From positions 14,367,555-14,431,554 of the forward strand of contig NW_004624784.1 in NCBI RefSeq assembly GCF_000247695.1: a stretch of DNA of 64,000 nucleotides. The letters run 5' to 3'. How positions within the stretch are numbered: position 1 is the first letter of the stretch; every line of letters begins with the position of its first letter. Source of the DNA: Heterocephalus glaber. Lineage: Eukaryota > Chordata > Mammalia > Rodentia > Bathyergidae. The position numbers and the translations under genes are program-made. Shown one piece after another: positions 12,101 to 23,682 of this stretch. Under the pieces are notes generated by a model, which made no database searches, had not been told where the DNA came from, and saw nothing but the letters and a program-made list of their open reading frames with translations.

Positions 12101-14075
12101 TTGACTCAGTTTCCCCATCTGAGTCTGAGGATGAACGCCCTCCCAGGCCAATGTGTTCCTCCCCACCTATAAACAGGATCCCCCATGAAACAAGATTAAC
12201 CCGGGTCAGTAACACTTCCTTCCACTTGCCTCTCAAGATTAGCCAGTAGGAACGCTGGTTCCCCAACCAGTGTCCCACTCACTTCTACTCTGTTCTTGCC
12301 TGGCATAGCTCCCTGTACCCCAGGGGCCAGGGTAGCCCAGTCGAGAAGGGCTGCCATCTAGTGGGTGTGTGTACGTGCATGTTTGTGCATGCATGCTCTG
12401 GGATTGAACCCAGGTCTGGCACATGCTGAGTGTACACTGTGCTACAGAGGTCACCCCCAGCACTGGATTTAGCTTTGATACTCAGGTACCGGAGTGAGGG
12501 AGTTTCCCGGGCCCTTAACCAGGATTGGAATGGAGAAGAGCCCAATGTCTCAGATTATTAATCCACCAGTGGTGTGGCCCTGTGACAAGAGGCCTGATTC
12601 TTCTTTGTTTCTCCTGTGACCCAAGTTCTGAGCCCTGAGGGCAACTAAGGAAAAAACCTAGGGCTGGGAGCAGTGAGATGGGCTTTAAAAAGAAGACTTA
12701 GTGCTGGGAGTGGTGACACTTCCTGTCTGGGCTGCATAGTCAGTTCTAGGCCAGCCTGAACTACAAAGTGAGACTCCGTCTATAAAAAAGGGGCCGGGCA
12801 TGGTGGCACATGCCTGTAATTCCAGCACAGGAGGCTGAGGCAGGAGGATCACTGGGAGCTGGAGGCCAGCCTGGACTATATAGTGAGTTCAAGGCCAGCC
12901 TGAACTACATAGCAAAACCCTGTCTCAAAAATTTAAAAAAAAAAAATGGGCTGGGGATTCAGCTCAGTGGTTCTGCCACCTAAGGTCCTGAGTTTGATCC
13001 CCAGTACCAAAAAAAAAATTTTTTTTTAATTTTAAAAAGAGGATTTTCAGCTGGCTATGAGCAGGCATTTAATCCCAGCACTTAGGGAGGCTGAAGCAGA
13101 ATGATTGTAAATTGGAGCCCAGCCTGGGGAATTTAGCAAGATTCTGTCTCAAAATAAAAGAGGTTGGGGATGTAGCTCAGTGTGAAGGCCCAAGGTTCAA
13201 TCTCTAGCATTGGGGTAGAGGGTCTCATAAGCAGTGCACAGTGGGGAAGTTTGCCATGTGTGCAGTCAGCAAAGAGCAGTGCCAGCCCGACTTAGCATTA
13301 GCCACCTTGAGAGAAGATGTGAGGCTCCTGGCCCCTAGGGCACAGCTGGCTGGGCAGTGGGGCCTCCTCCACAGAAACCTCTCATTGCCTTACCTTTCCT
13401 CCCTGTCCACAGACTGCACTTCCCTTTCTTCCGGACGGCTCCAGAAGGCTGGAAGAATACAATCCGTCACAATCTCTGTTTCCGAGACAGCTTTCAGAAA
13501 GTGCCGGTCAGTATGCAGGGGGAGGCCAACCCCCGGCCTCGATCCTGCCTCTGGAAGTTGACTGAGGAGGGACGCCGCCGCTTTGCGGAGGAGGCCCGAG
13601 CCTTGGCTTCCACTCGGCTGGAAAGTATCCAGCAGTGCATGAGCCAGCCAGGTGTGATGCCTTGTCACCCGTGGGCCCAAGGGGGGACCTGAGGGCCCTG
13701 AGCTAAGGCTACCAGCCTGGGTCCTGCTCTGGGGGAAGGGGGGCAGCAGTGGTCTAAGCTCCACTGGTGATGCCTGGTGGAGCTGAGACCGCTCCCGTTA
13801 GCATGACCCTTGATGTGGCAGGGCTTGGGGTTGAGGGGCACAAGGCACAGCTGGCCCATGAGAGGTGTCACATGCAATGGCAACTTTCTCCTTTTTCCTG
13901 GCACTGTTCAGGGAGCCTCAAAAGAGGTGGTGTGTGAGCATCCAGCAAGGAGATGTAAATGGCCTACTAGAAGAGAGCATTCCAGATGTGGGGACAGTGG
14001 TTGCAAAGTACAAGTTCCCTTGAACTTTTTTTTTATTTTCTTACAGATGTAATGCCCTTCCTCTTTGACCTGTAA
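1992..14075 (+). CDS. FOXR1: Forkhead box protein R1 (6 coding exons, 293 aa)
   Basis: FOXR1 is a nuclear winged-helix transcription factor of the divergent FOXR group, known mainly from germ cells, oocytes and brain. Coding exons are 1992-2052, 11117-11191, 11298-11551, 11790-12013, 13413-13651 and 14047-14075. All introns are GT-AG and the total is 882 nt with one terminal TAA. The start [15 protein letters not shown] matches the known FOXR1 N terminus. The conserved block [14 protein letters not shown] is in exon 3. An acidic stretch (residues ~131-144) precedes the forkhead domain at ~172-265, split between exons 4 and 5. The recognition helix [11 protein letters not shown] is at ~218-228. 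The protein ends PFLFDL, as in the family, and its length is within one residue of human (292). The domain is intact and no frameshift is seen. Intron 1 is about 9 kb and contains an assembly gap, but no exon is lost. The next gene downstream on the same strand is CENATAC. Confidence 0.97.
2260..6120. repeat. FOXR1 intron 1, proximal SINE field
   Basis: This part of intron 1 is almost wholly SINE. I see B1-like copies near 2530-2680 (-), 3095-3190 (+), 4780-4905 (-) and 5690-5765 (-). Classic ID copies lie at 2861-2940 (+), 4456-4527 (-) and 4553-4632 (+), and young GGTACC-type ID copies at 3375-3459 (+), 5257-5341 (-), 5418-5497 (-) and 5600-5680 (-). About 3480-4290 is non-repetitive to my eye, with no coding signal I trust. 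Confidence 0.7.
6124..6182 (+). repeat. (CTTT)n tetranucleotide microsatellite
   Basis: Roughly 14 uninterrupted CTTT units form a pyrimidine-only tract in FOXR1 intron 1, just upstream of an ID-like fragment (6190-6230). Confidence 0.9.
8095..8911 (-). pseudogene. CETN3P: CETN3 (centrin-3) processed pseudogene
   Basis: On the minus strand the centrin-3 reading frame starts at 8844 (MSLALRS...) and ends near 8344 (...AIMTGDS), with no introns. It is followed by a 3'UTR and a poly(A) tract (poly-T at 8096-8110 on +). It encodes recognisable EF-hand loops (DDDDSS, DKDGDGE), but the frame breaks after ...ELFDT around 8715-8735 and again near 8640-8700, so no full protein is made. A perfect 12-bp target-site duplication, CATTATTTTAAT, lies at 8083-8094 and 8912-8923. 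The flanking sequence resumes the interrupted L1, which can be checked against the second L1 copy at 30860-30960. This is a textbook L1-mediated retrocopy inserted into an older L1. Confidence 0.95.
9182..10101. other. Assembly gap (920 N)
   Basis: A run of N lies within the antisense L1 of FOXR1 intron 1. The flanks are L1 on the left and an antisense ID SINE on the right, so repeat collapse is the likely cause. No coding exon of FOXR1 is missing. Confidence 1.
10717..10804 (+). mobile_element. ID-type SINE inserted in L1
   Basis: A clean example of the lineage's young ID family: head GGGCTGGGGATTTAGCTCAG, tRNA-like A and B boxes, then GGTACC-type end and A-tail. Flanking direct repeats AGTATGATGTTGG (left ending near 10716, right from 10804) show precise retrotransposition into the antisense L1. 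Confidence 0.95.
12350..13215. repeat. FOXR1 intron 4 SINE cluster
   Basis: This holds a classic ID-like fragment (~12400-12465, -), B1-like copies at about 12790-12935 (+) and 13050-13160 (+), a shortened ID copy at 12949-13010 (+), and an ID fragment at about 13163-13210. The rest of the intron (12014-12350 and 13215-13412) shows nothing I recognise. Confidence 0.7.
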
Positions 14076-14107
14076 CTATTAGCAGCAAGAGTCATCAGCC
14101 ATGCCTT

Positions 14108-14113
14108 ATTAAA
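14108..14113 (+). terminator. FOXR1: FOXR1 poly(A) signal ATTAAA
   Basis: ATTAAA occurs 33 nt after the FOXR1 stop codon and is followed by a GT-rich tract (14134-14170) typical of downstream cleavage elements. The implied 3'UTR is very short, about 55 nt. Confidence 0.7.
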
Positions 14114-14844
14114 GTTCCTGACAGCAGCCTCCGCATGTGTGTGTGTGCGCCTGTGTTTGCATGTGTGTTTTCGTGGGGTAGCTCTTGGGACAGGCTCAGG
14201 GCAGGAGTATAGTTCAGCTCCAAAGGTGAAAATGAGGGCCCTCCGACCTGTGGGTGGCTCCCCAGGCAAAAGGGCAGTTGCTGGTGTTCGGGGTGGGGAG
14301 GGCTGTCCTATGCCTTTCATTCCTCTTCAGGATCCTGGAGTGACTTCCATGTTCCTGGGTTATGAAGATTAGCACCACCATTCATGTTCAGCATCCATTG
14401 AGGGGCTGCTGTGGACCCAGCTAGGCTCAGAAGACAGGACCTGTGAGGACCTGTGGTCAAGGCAGAAGCCCTGTAGAAGGCCTTCATTTCAGGGAGCTGC
14501 AGCCTTTATTATTTGTGTGGTGCTAGGGATTGAGCCTCAGGCATGCTAAGTGTACTCCACCACTGAGCTGCATCTCCAGCCCTGCTTGATCTTTGTATGT
14601 GTGTTGTTTGTTGGTTGGTTTTTACAGTAGGGGAGGTCAAACTCAGGGCCTTATGCATTGCTTAACTTTGTGTATATTTGAAAATTTCAGTCAGAAAATG
14701 TACAGTAGTGTAATGAACATCAACATCTGTCCCTCCATGCCTTGTTTTATTTTTATGCTCACCCCATTCTCCACCCCTCATCTCTCCCCTTCCTCTCAAA
14801 GTTTAGTTATCCTAAGGCACAGCTTGTGTAAAAGCAAGTTCTGG

Positions 14845-14928
14845 GGCGTGGAGATTTAGCTCAGTGGTTCCACTGCCTGCCTTGCAAGTGCAAGGATCGG
14901 AGTTCGATCCCCAGTACCAAAAAAACAA
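14845..14928 (+). mobile_element. ID-type SINE
   Basis: GGGGCGTGGAGATTTAGCTC head and CCAGTACC-A(n) tail, flanked by CAAGTTCTG direct repeats on both sides. It lies in unique intergenic DNA 0.8 kb past FOXR1. Confidence 0.9.
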
Positions 14929-16313
14929 AACAAGTTCTGTCACTTTATTAGTTTTAAAATAAAGCACTGGCTTCCAAGTAGTGAGAGGGCAGCTTTTGAG
15001 TTGAGTCCTAAAGAATGGACAGGAAGGAAGTAGATGAATAAGAGGGAGGCACTGACAGCAGGATCACAGAGAAGTGGGAGGGGAAGGAGCAGGCCCCCTG
15101 TCCCCTATGAGCCCAAGGTCAGCGAGTCCACTGTGTCATGGGTGGTGACCAGGAAAGGGATGGGGCTAGAGAGAGAGCGTGACGGGTTGAGCAAGGGGAG
15201 AAGCGGCTGCTCTAAAAACAAGAGTAACAGGGGTGGTGCTTGATTCTAATCGTGATGAAAAGCCAGGGAAAGGACAGTGGGCCACTGCAGCAGGCAGAAA
15301 CTCGGGGCCCTCTGTCTTCTCCATCAAGTCCACAAGAGGAGCCCAAACACTGGGATAAGAGTTTAGGAGGCTGCAAGCCTCTTTTTTTTTTTTTGGTACC
15401 GGAGATCGAACTCAGGACCTTGGGCTTGTGAGGCAGGCGATGGAACCGCTGAGCTAAATCCCCAGCCCTGCCAGCCTCTTTTTGAGCTCTGAGGGGAAGT
15501 GGACCTGTGGAGAAAGGACGGAGTGAATGGGGTTCAGGGCTGCATCAGGATCCCGGGTCCCACAGACACTGGGACAGTGCTTGATGCCATGTCTGCGTTG
15601 GGACTGAGGTGACTTCTTGCTCCCAAGGTTGAGGTGGCCTCTCTCTCCCTTCCCTCCTTCCTTGATTTCCTGACACTGGAGTTTGAGCATAGGGCCACTC
15701 CCACTGAGCTTTATCCCCAACCCTTTTAAATTGAGATAGCATCTCCCTTAGTTGCCCACCTGGCCTTCAGCTTATGATCTTACTGCCTCAGCCTCACAAA
15801 TAGCTGGGATGACAGGCATGCACTAGTGCACCCAGCAGCATTTTGTTTGCTTTGACTTCCATCTCTGTTGTCTTTGGCAGAAGTTTTCTTAACATTTCTA
15901 AATCTGCTTCCTTGATATGTAAAACAGAGACGATGAAAATACACAAATATATAGATTTGATATGAGACATAAAAAAGATAATGGAAAGGTGAAGTCTGAT
16001 GTACTAGCATTTATGGAGCGCTTACATTGTTCTACACAGATTTGCAGTTTAGTCCATCTGGCCCCCTCAAGGAGTAGGTACAGTACTATGATTCTTTTGT
16101 CTTTGTGTGACAGCCATTGCATTTGAGGACTAAGCTTCATTTCCCCTTAACCCCTTGCACTCTGGCTCCCCGTGAAATCCAACTGCCTCTTGCTCACTGA
16201 TCTTTTGTTTTTTTGTTTTTGAGGCAGGGTCTCACTCAGTAGCTCAGGCTGGCCTTGAACTTCAGCAAGCCTCCAAAGTGCTGGGATTGCAGGCATGTGC
16301 CACTGGGTATATG

Positions 16314-16387
16314 TCCAGGTAAACACATTGGAAATTGAATACATTGACTACACATAACCTATGGAACCTCTTAGCAACCCAATGCTG
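16314..16387 (+). repeat. Diverged unidentified repeat, copy 1
   Basis: About 74 bp resemble 18028-18101. Both share AAACACA, GGAA(A/G)TTGAA, then TAACCT(A/G)TGGA(A/G)CCTCTTAGC and AACCCA. By eye the identity is about 75-80 percent. The family is not recognised with confidence; a fossil DNA transposon is possible. Confidence 0.5.
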
Positions 16388-18027
16388 GGATTACGCCCTG
16401 CTTTTTTTGGTTTTTCAAGACAAGGTCTCACTATGTAGTTCAGGCTGGTCTTGTAACTTGCGGTGATCCTCCTGTTTCAGCCTCCCAAGTGCTGGGATTA
16501 TAGGCACGCACCACTTTACATGGCTAGCTTCCCTGGTCTTTAAAACATGGTATTCCTGAAAAGCACAGCCTGGGTCCTACCAGATCAAACTCTGCATCTG
16601 TAAGGAAGAGTCTCAGATTGCTTGATCTGCACATTTCTGTGGCCTCTACTCCATGGGGTCCAGCTTGTCCATTCCCAAGCAAGAACCAGAACACAGCACT
16701 GCTAGGCCAGAGCTCTCACTGGGGGCTGCACTGACCCTCATGACTGCTGTAGTTGCCCCAAAGATTCGAGGTCTGTTCCAGGAGTCTGCAGTCAGGTTCA
16801 GGAGTGTCAGTGTCCACAGGTCAAGAGTGAGTCCCTTGCCCTGAAGAACTGGCCCCCAAACTATAGGCCGCTTGTAATGTGTGGAACCAAGAACTTGCTA
16901 ACTTGGTTTTATACCTAAACAGAAAATATTTGTGCTATCATTGTACTATGATGAATATATGAATTTTCTGGTAATGTACCTATTATGGAAAATGAAGATT
17001 GCACTTTTTTGGAAGTTTATCAAGAGTAGTTTGCCATTTTGGAAAAATTACTGGCAGCAAAGCTGCTCTGGTATTTAAGTCACTAATTGCACATGCTTGT
17101 GTATTTATCTGCTGCACTCAGGGACCCTATGTATAGATATATACACTTAGCTCTTATTTCAAAGTAGTTAATGTAAAAATGTTTTCAGTTCACTTGAATA
17201 TCATCTTGTAAGCTATTTACTACAAGGACGTACAAATTTCCAACTATTTCATGTCTTCAATTGATCATCCATTACAAATTATCATACTTTCTTCCCTTTA
17301 CTTTTCTGAATGAATACAATTGGAGCATGATAATGAGCTTTAAAAGCCACATGTTTTGGTTCTGGGGCCTGCCTTGGAAGCGCAAGGTCCCTAGTTCAAT
17401 CCCCGGTACCAAAAAAAAAAAAAAAAGCCACATGTGAGCTGGGTGTGGTGGCACAGGCTGTAATCCCAGCAATTGGGAGGCTAAGGCAGGAGGATCACCG
17501 CAAGTTCAAGGCCAGCCTTAACTACATAGGCTGTCTCAAAAACCCAAAAAAAGGAAAAGCTCTGTGCGTGGAATGTACCTATTAGTGAGATTCATTTCAG
17601 GGAGGTAAAGTATGTGTGCTGTTCCCAGAATGTTAAGGTAGACAGCACAGAGAACACTGCCAAGCATTGTCTACAAACCTCATCCCACAGGGCTCCTTTC
17701 AGTGCTGTTGGCAACCGGGGAGAACAGAGCCAGTGATATTCGTGTCCAAACATCCCTCGTGGGCCCATTAGGTGAGAAAGGCTGCACTGTGGGCTGTGAA
17801 CGATCACTTGCATAACAGGTGGGTTCTGTAGTTTCTGTAAGCACAGAGTACAGGGCAATCAGCTGGCAGGAGCTGGGGAAGGCTGCTCACTGGAGAAGAT
17901 GGCAGCACTGTTTCCCACAGCTAGGATACTTTCCTCAGAAGTGCCCAGGGCCAGCCTGCTCTTCAGATGGCAGAGGCTGAGGAAGCCAGGCTGAGCAGGG
18001 ATCAGATGGGAAGACAACAGGGTTACA

Positions 18028-18101
18028 TCCATATAAACACAGTGGAAGTTGAAAGTGCATGGAAATACACCTAACCTGTGGAGCCTCTTAGCAACCCAGC
18101 A
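18028..18101 (+). repeat. Diverged unidentified repeat, copy 2
   Basis: Partner of the segment at 16314-16387, in the same orientation 1.7 kb away. The best-conserved part is the CCTCTTAGCAACCCA block at the 3' side. Confidence 0.5.
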
Positions 18102-20130
18102 TACTGTAGAGTACCTGGTATCCCTCATGTCCCAGAAGCTGATGGGCCCTGTAGCTTGTCAGACATGGAAGACAGAGGAAGGAGGAAAACATTCACATAA
18201 CTTTTAATATGGTATGTTGTTATAATTGTTCTTTTTGTTTAATTATTTTTAATATTTGCCAGATGTGGTGCACATGCCTGTAATCCCAGCACTCGAGAGG
18301 CTGAGGCAGGAGGCTTGCTGCAAGTTCCAGGCCAGCCAAGACCTGAGACAGGCAAGACCCAGTCTCAAAATAATAAGCTTAATTTATGAATTAAACTTTT
18401 TTTTTTTTATACCAGGGCTCGAACTCTGGGACCTCGAGCTTTTGAGGCAGGCACTGGAAACACTGAGCTAAATCCCCGCCCCAATATTTTGTTTTTTGAG
18501 ACCAAGTTTACACTATTTAGTTCAGGCTGCCCTTGACCTCACTATGTAACCCAGGCTGACCTCAAATTTGCAGCAAGCCTACTGCCTCCTCAGCCTCCTG
18601 AGTGCTGGGATTATAGGTGTGCACCACCACATCTATTTTAGAATGTAATCCTTGAGGATAAGGAAAAAATACTGTATTTGTTGATTATTCTTTGAGGCAT
18701 AGGCTCACTTTTGGCCCTGGCTGACCTGGAATTTGCATTCCTAGTGCTTCCTCCTCCTCAGTGCTGACATTACAGGCACAAACCACCACACCCAGCTAGA
18801 AAGTGACATTTTAATTGAGAACTGTATATTTCGTAGAAGTTAGCCAGCCTAGCCAGGCATTGTGGTGTACACCTGTAATCCTAGCACTCAGGAGACTGAG
18901 GCAGGAGTATTGCCATAAATTTGAGGCCAGTCTAGGGTACACAGTGAGTTCAAGGCCAGCCTGAAGTACATTGTGAGACTATCATAAAACCAAAAGCTAG
19001 ACAGTAGAGTGGGAAGGTAAAGTGTTCTAGTAGCAGGAATTAAAAATTTTTTTTAAAAAGTCACACCAGGAATGGTGGCACATGCTTGTAATTCCAACAC
19101 TTTGAGAGGCTGAGGCAGGAGGATCACAAATTCAAATCCCTCCTGAGCAATTTAGCCAAGATTGACCCTGTCTTAAAAGAAAAGGGGTGGGGGCTGGGGC
19201 TATACCTCAGGGCAAAGATTCTGGGTTCAATCCTCAGTTTCACCAAAAAAAGTCAGTTGTGGTGGTGTATGCCTGTAACCCCAGCACTTGAGGAAGCTGA
19301 GACCGGAGGATTGCTGCAAGTTCAAGTCCAGCCTGGGCTACACAGTGAATTCAATCCCAGCTTGAACTACATGGCGACAGAGAGACAGGGCTCACTATGT
19401 TGTCCAATCTGGCCCTAAACTCAGTTTCGAGTGAGCCTCCTGCTCTGGCCTCCTCAGTTGTTGGGACTACAGATGTACCCAGCCTCACAGAGGGAATAGA
19501 ATGGACCATACCTGAAGGATGGGATCTGACCATGGAGAACAGAGCATGGTGAGCAGGGGGAGAAAGAGCCAAAACAAAGTTGAGGAGTGAGTCAAGGACT
19601 GGACTATGTAGGCTTTTCTAGATTAAGATAAAGATTGGGAGTTTTGGTATTTTTGGTTTTGAGACAGGACCTTGCTATGTAATTCAGGGAGACCTTGAAT
19701 TCATTATGTAGCCTAGGCTGGCCTCTGCCTCAGCCTCCTGAGTGCTGGGGTTATAGGTGAGCACCACCATGCCTGGCAGGATTTGAGTTTTTTTGTAGCA
19801 TAGTGGAAAGAAGTTGAAGCAACTGACATAACTGTTATCTCTATAAGTTGTCATTCAGAGGTGTTTGCAGTGACCTAGGCCAATGAGGGCAGTGGAAGTA
19901 GAGATGGAGAGACACAGACCTCCAGGACACTGGATCTTGGAGGTAGAAAAAACAGCTCAGCAAGATAGACTGGATGCAGGAGAAGACAAGGACTCCGGGG
20001 CTGGTTTGAGCAGTGTGGTCCAAGGAGGAAGCTGGGTGGTGCAGCTGTTTGGAGGCTGTGACACACAGGATGGTTATGTCAAGTTGTTATAAGGCCAGAG
20101 TTCAGGAGAGAAGTCTGAGCTGAAGATGTG

Positions 20131-20482
20131 ATTACAGTTGGCTCTTGGTATCTGGGGCACTGGCTCTGGGGACCCCCTGCAGATACCCAAATCAGGGATG
20201 CATAGATTCCTTATATAAAACAGTCTACTTTGCATATAACCACCACACTTCCTTCCAGATACTTTGTTGTTTTGGGTACTGGGGATCAAACTCACGACCT
20301 TGCGCTTTCGAGACAGGTGCCAGAACCACTGAGCTAAATTCCAGCCCCCTTCCAAGATACTTTAAAGCATACTGAGACTGTGAGACCCAATACAATGTTA
20401 GAAGCTCTGTAAATAGTTGTTTGTGCTGTGCTGTTTTGAGAACGTCAAGAAAAATGTCTGTACCTGTTCAGTAGACAGTTTT
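20131..20482. mobile_element. Tigger-type DNA transposon fossil
   Basis: The segments around 20148-20260 (a 'tatctgggg...ccccctgcagatacc...' hairpin-like end, then 'ccttatataaaa' and 'tttgcatataacc') and 20349-20482 ('caatacaatgtta...gtaaatagttgt' and 'gtctgtacctgttcagta') match my recollection of TcMar-Tigger elements. A younger antisense ID SINE at 20264-20348 splits it. No transposase frame survives. Confidence 0.65.
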
Positions 20483-22165
20483 TTTCCTAAGTCTTTTTTG
20501 TTGCTTCTGTTTTTAGGCAGGGTCTCACTATGTGCCCCGGCCTGGCTTTGAACTTGCAGTGATCCCCTGGTCTCAGCCTCCTGAGTGCTGGGATTACAGG
20601 TGGGAAACACCACACCTCGCCTCTTTTTGTTTTTTTGAGACAGGGTCTTCCCAGGTAGTTTAGACTAGCCTCTTAACTCATAGTGACCCTCTTGCCTCAG
20701 CTTTCCAAGAACTGGGATTACAGATGTGTGCCACGCTTGGATCTTTTTGGTGCTGGGATTTGAACCCAAGGCCTTGTGGATGCTAAGCACATGCTCTACC
20801 CTGGAGTGGATCCTCAACATTTTTTATTTTTCATTTTGTGGCAGGATCTCACTAAGTATTGCTCAGGCTGGCCTCCAACTTGCAAGCCTTCTGCTTCAAC
20901 CTCCCAAGTAACTGGGCTTACATGCATTACACTACCATGCCCACCTGGTACTGGAGTATCTTCCTAGAGGTGGTTTCTGGGTTCCTTCTGTCCTGAACAA
21001 AATTAGTCAAGAGCCAGGGATTTAGCTCACTGGTGCTGCCACCTGCCTTGCAAGCGCAAGGTGCCAGTGTTCTATCCCCCGTACCAAAAAAAAAAAAATT
21101 GGTCAAGATAAATGCAAAAGGTATTTTTACATTTATTGAAGTTAGGAAAAGAAACATGCTCTGCGGAGCCAGTGAGGACCAATTGAAAGTAGGAAACAAA
21201 GTACACTGTGCTAAGTGAGAGTGGGCCCTGAGAAAAGAACACAGTTGCCAAGAGCTGAATGGCTGCAGTTGTTTGTATCTCTCTCCTCAGGCTGCCATCA
21301 GGTCTAGGCTGTTATATGAAAAACCTGCTTGAGTTTTCTGGAGAATAGAAGTCCCAGGTACAGGACTTTGGGAACCGTTCCTGCAAATTTCCTGGATCTC
21401 TGTTATTGACAGGTCTCAATGACTTGGTTACCCAGTTTGCCACCCCCTAATCTCCTGCCTCACAGCTAAAGAGTATAGCACTGCTGGAGTATTTCCTGGA
21501 GGTGAGGTAGGAGAGGTGCAGAGAGAGGAGGAGGGAAAGAGCCAAGAAGTTGGGAATCATGGTAAAAGGCTTTGAATAACCTGCTGAAGAAGTATAGGTT
21601 TGTCCTGAAGACTGTTTTTTTTGAGACAGGGTTTTGCTATGCAGTTCAGGCTGACCTTGAACTCACTACATAGCCCAGGCTGGCCTCAAACTTGGCAGCA
21701 ATCCTCTTGCCTCGGCTTCCTGAGTGCTGGGATTACAGGTGTGGTGGCCCCTGAATGAAGACAATTTAGAGGTATTAAATTAATCAGAGGAGCTGTTCAG
21801 GGAACTTTATCTTTTGTTTCTGGTACCAGTGATTGAACCCATAGTTCTCACACTGAGCTACACCCCCAGCCCTGTTTGTTTGATTTTGAGTCAGGGTCTC
21901 CTTAAATCACTAATTTCTCTAGACTGGGCTCAAATTTTTAATCCTCCACCCTCAGCCTTCCAGTGTGCTCAGATTACAGGCATGTACTACCATGTCTTGC
22001 TTATTTTAGGTGATTTTCTTAAAATTAAGAGTAGACTGCAGCAGATAAGTAGAGCAGGAATCGACCAGATACTATGGAACCAGTTAGATTTTACATGAAT
22101 CTAAGCAAAAAAGGGAGTTGAAATGAGATTCTGAGTATAAAAAATACAGGATAGAGAAGGAAAGT

Positions 22166-23400
22166 TTGCCCCACCTCATCTCTTTCTTTTTGTGCTGCTG
22201 CTCCTTAAGAGTCTTGGTGCCATCGCTGTGGAAGGGACTGGTAGGCCTTGCCCTCTTTGCCCTAGCCCATGCCGCCTTTTCCGATACACAACATCATTCT
22301 TATATTCGATTAACAGAAAAGAAAGATGAATCACTGCTGGTAAATATAATTCTTCAGACCCTTCTGGCCTTTGCATTTACATGGTACGATATGGTTAATA
22401 TCTCAGGAGAGTTTAAAGACATGAATGCCACTTCAGAACTGAAGAATAAGACAATTGATACCTTAAGGAATCACCCGTCCTTTTATGTATTTAATCATCG
22501 TGGTTGAGTACTGTTCCGGCCTTCGGATACAACAAATGCTTCAAGCCAAGATGCACTGACCTCTGATGCCTCATTGAAGTTATGAAAACACGAGTCACCA
22601 CACAGTTAAAGAGTTTTACAAACTGTAATATCAGGACTAGATACAGCTGAATGTTGGACTTTGGGGTATGAAACACTCCCCCCAGTCAGCATTTATATTG
22701 ACCTTTCAGACCTGCTTTTAAAAAAATATACAAGGCCAGGGATTTAGCTCAGTGGTTTCACCGCCTGCTGCACAAGCGCAAGGACCTGAGTTCAATCCCT
22801 GGTACCAAAAAAANNNNNNNNNNNNNNNNNNNNNNNNNNNNNNNNNNNNNNNNNNNNNNNNNNNNNNNNNNNNNNNNNNNNNNNNNNNNNNNNNNNNNNN
22901 NNNNNNNNNNNNNATCTATGGTCCCTGTTTGTTTACTGTTAATGAGATTGTTAATGGAGTATATATTGTCTGCCAAATAGGTCTTTGATCTTTTCTATAG
23001 GGATTTTTCATTTGAAACAAATTTGCACCTTTTGTAAGTCACTGTTTGAGCACATGAAAAATGATGGTGGTTTTTGTGATTTTCTTAGATTTCTTTTACA
23101 CTATAGTTTTTAGGAATAATTTTTAGAGACACTGTGATTACTGCATTTTTCAGCCTGAATTTTAGTAACATGGTCTGTAGTTCTTATCCAGTTTGAAAAT
23201 GGTGACTTCTCATTCTTCTGACCCCTAAAGAGTGTTTCTGCTTTTGCAGATATTTGCCAGATTTTAATTTATCCATGGCTTCTCACTCCACTCCTTTCCC
23301 ATATGTTTGCTAACATCAGCCTCCCTGTTTGATCATTTCTCTGAAATTATGTGCAAGTGAGCAATTTTTATGTCAGAAAACCTGTCATAATAAATACACA
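22166..23400 (+). pseudogene. MMGT1P: MMGT1 (EMC5) processed pseudogene
   Basis: This is an intronless copy of the membrane magnesium transporter 1 / ER membrane complex subunit 5 mRNA. The coding part begins at 22214, where the start codon has become TTG, and runs through [20 protein letters not shown] and [20 protein letters not shown]. An in-frame TGA at 22505-22507 sits where the parent has Arg. Downstream codons (VLFRPSDTTN...) remain readable until a second TGA, also in an Arg position, near 22586. Both fit CGA-to-TGA CpG decay. The 3'UTR is interrupted by an ID SINE at 22733-22813 and an assembly gap, and may extend to an AATAAA at 23389-23394. The 3' limit is inferred. It is not functional. 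Confidence 0.9.
22814..22913. other. Assembly gap (100 N, nominal size)
   Basis: Exactly 100 N directly follow the A-tail of an ID SINE. A round 100 usually marks a gap of unknown length, so distances across it should not be trusted. Confidence 0.98.
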
Positions 23401-23486
23401 ACTTAAAAAATACTTTTTTTTTTTACACACTTTAAGAATTTAGTACCAAGGAAAATGCAGCAGAGCTTTTCTACCTGGATTTTTTT

Positions 23487-23571
23487 TTTTTGGTACCGGA
23501 AATGAAACTCAGGACCTTAAGCTTTCGAGGCAGGGGGTGGAACCACTGAGCTAAATCCCCAACCCTCTCCC
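23487..23571 (-). mobile_element. ID-type SINE, antisense
   Basis: A poly-T start, then GGTACCGGAAATGAAACTC and the inverse of the tRNA-like A and B boxes, ending in the complement of the GGTTGGGGATTTAGC head. It lies between the MMGT1 pseudogene and an ERV LTR. Confidence 0.85.
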
Positions 23572-23682
23572 TGGATTTTTAAAAGTATTTTCCTACTAGA
23601 ATGAAAGCAGTACTAAGTACCTGCTACATAGGCTGGAGGGAAAATGACAATAATTAACAAAGTGTCATTTTCAATGGATCAC

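Larger units (their letters stand above)
14176..22160. repeat. FOXR1-CENATAC intergenic DNA, first part
   Basis: No gene is supported. SINEs dominate: ID copies at 14845-14928 (+), 15383-15471 (-), 17358-17427 (+, 5'-truncated), 18400-18483 (-), 20264-20348 (-) and 21013-21100 (+), with B1-like copies near 16220-16305, 16405-16530, 17435-17545, 18250-18370, 18490-18640, 18850-18990, 19070-19180, 19255-19375, 19650-19780, 20505-20625 and 21615-21745. Stretches 16560-17270 and 17590-18180 are largely free of SINEs and contain no convincing exon. The first is AT-rich at its end, like a 3'UTR, but I do not recognise it. Confidence 0.65.
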
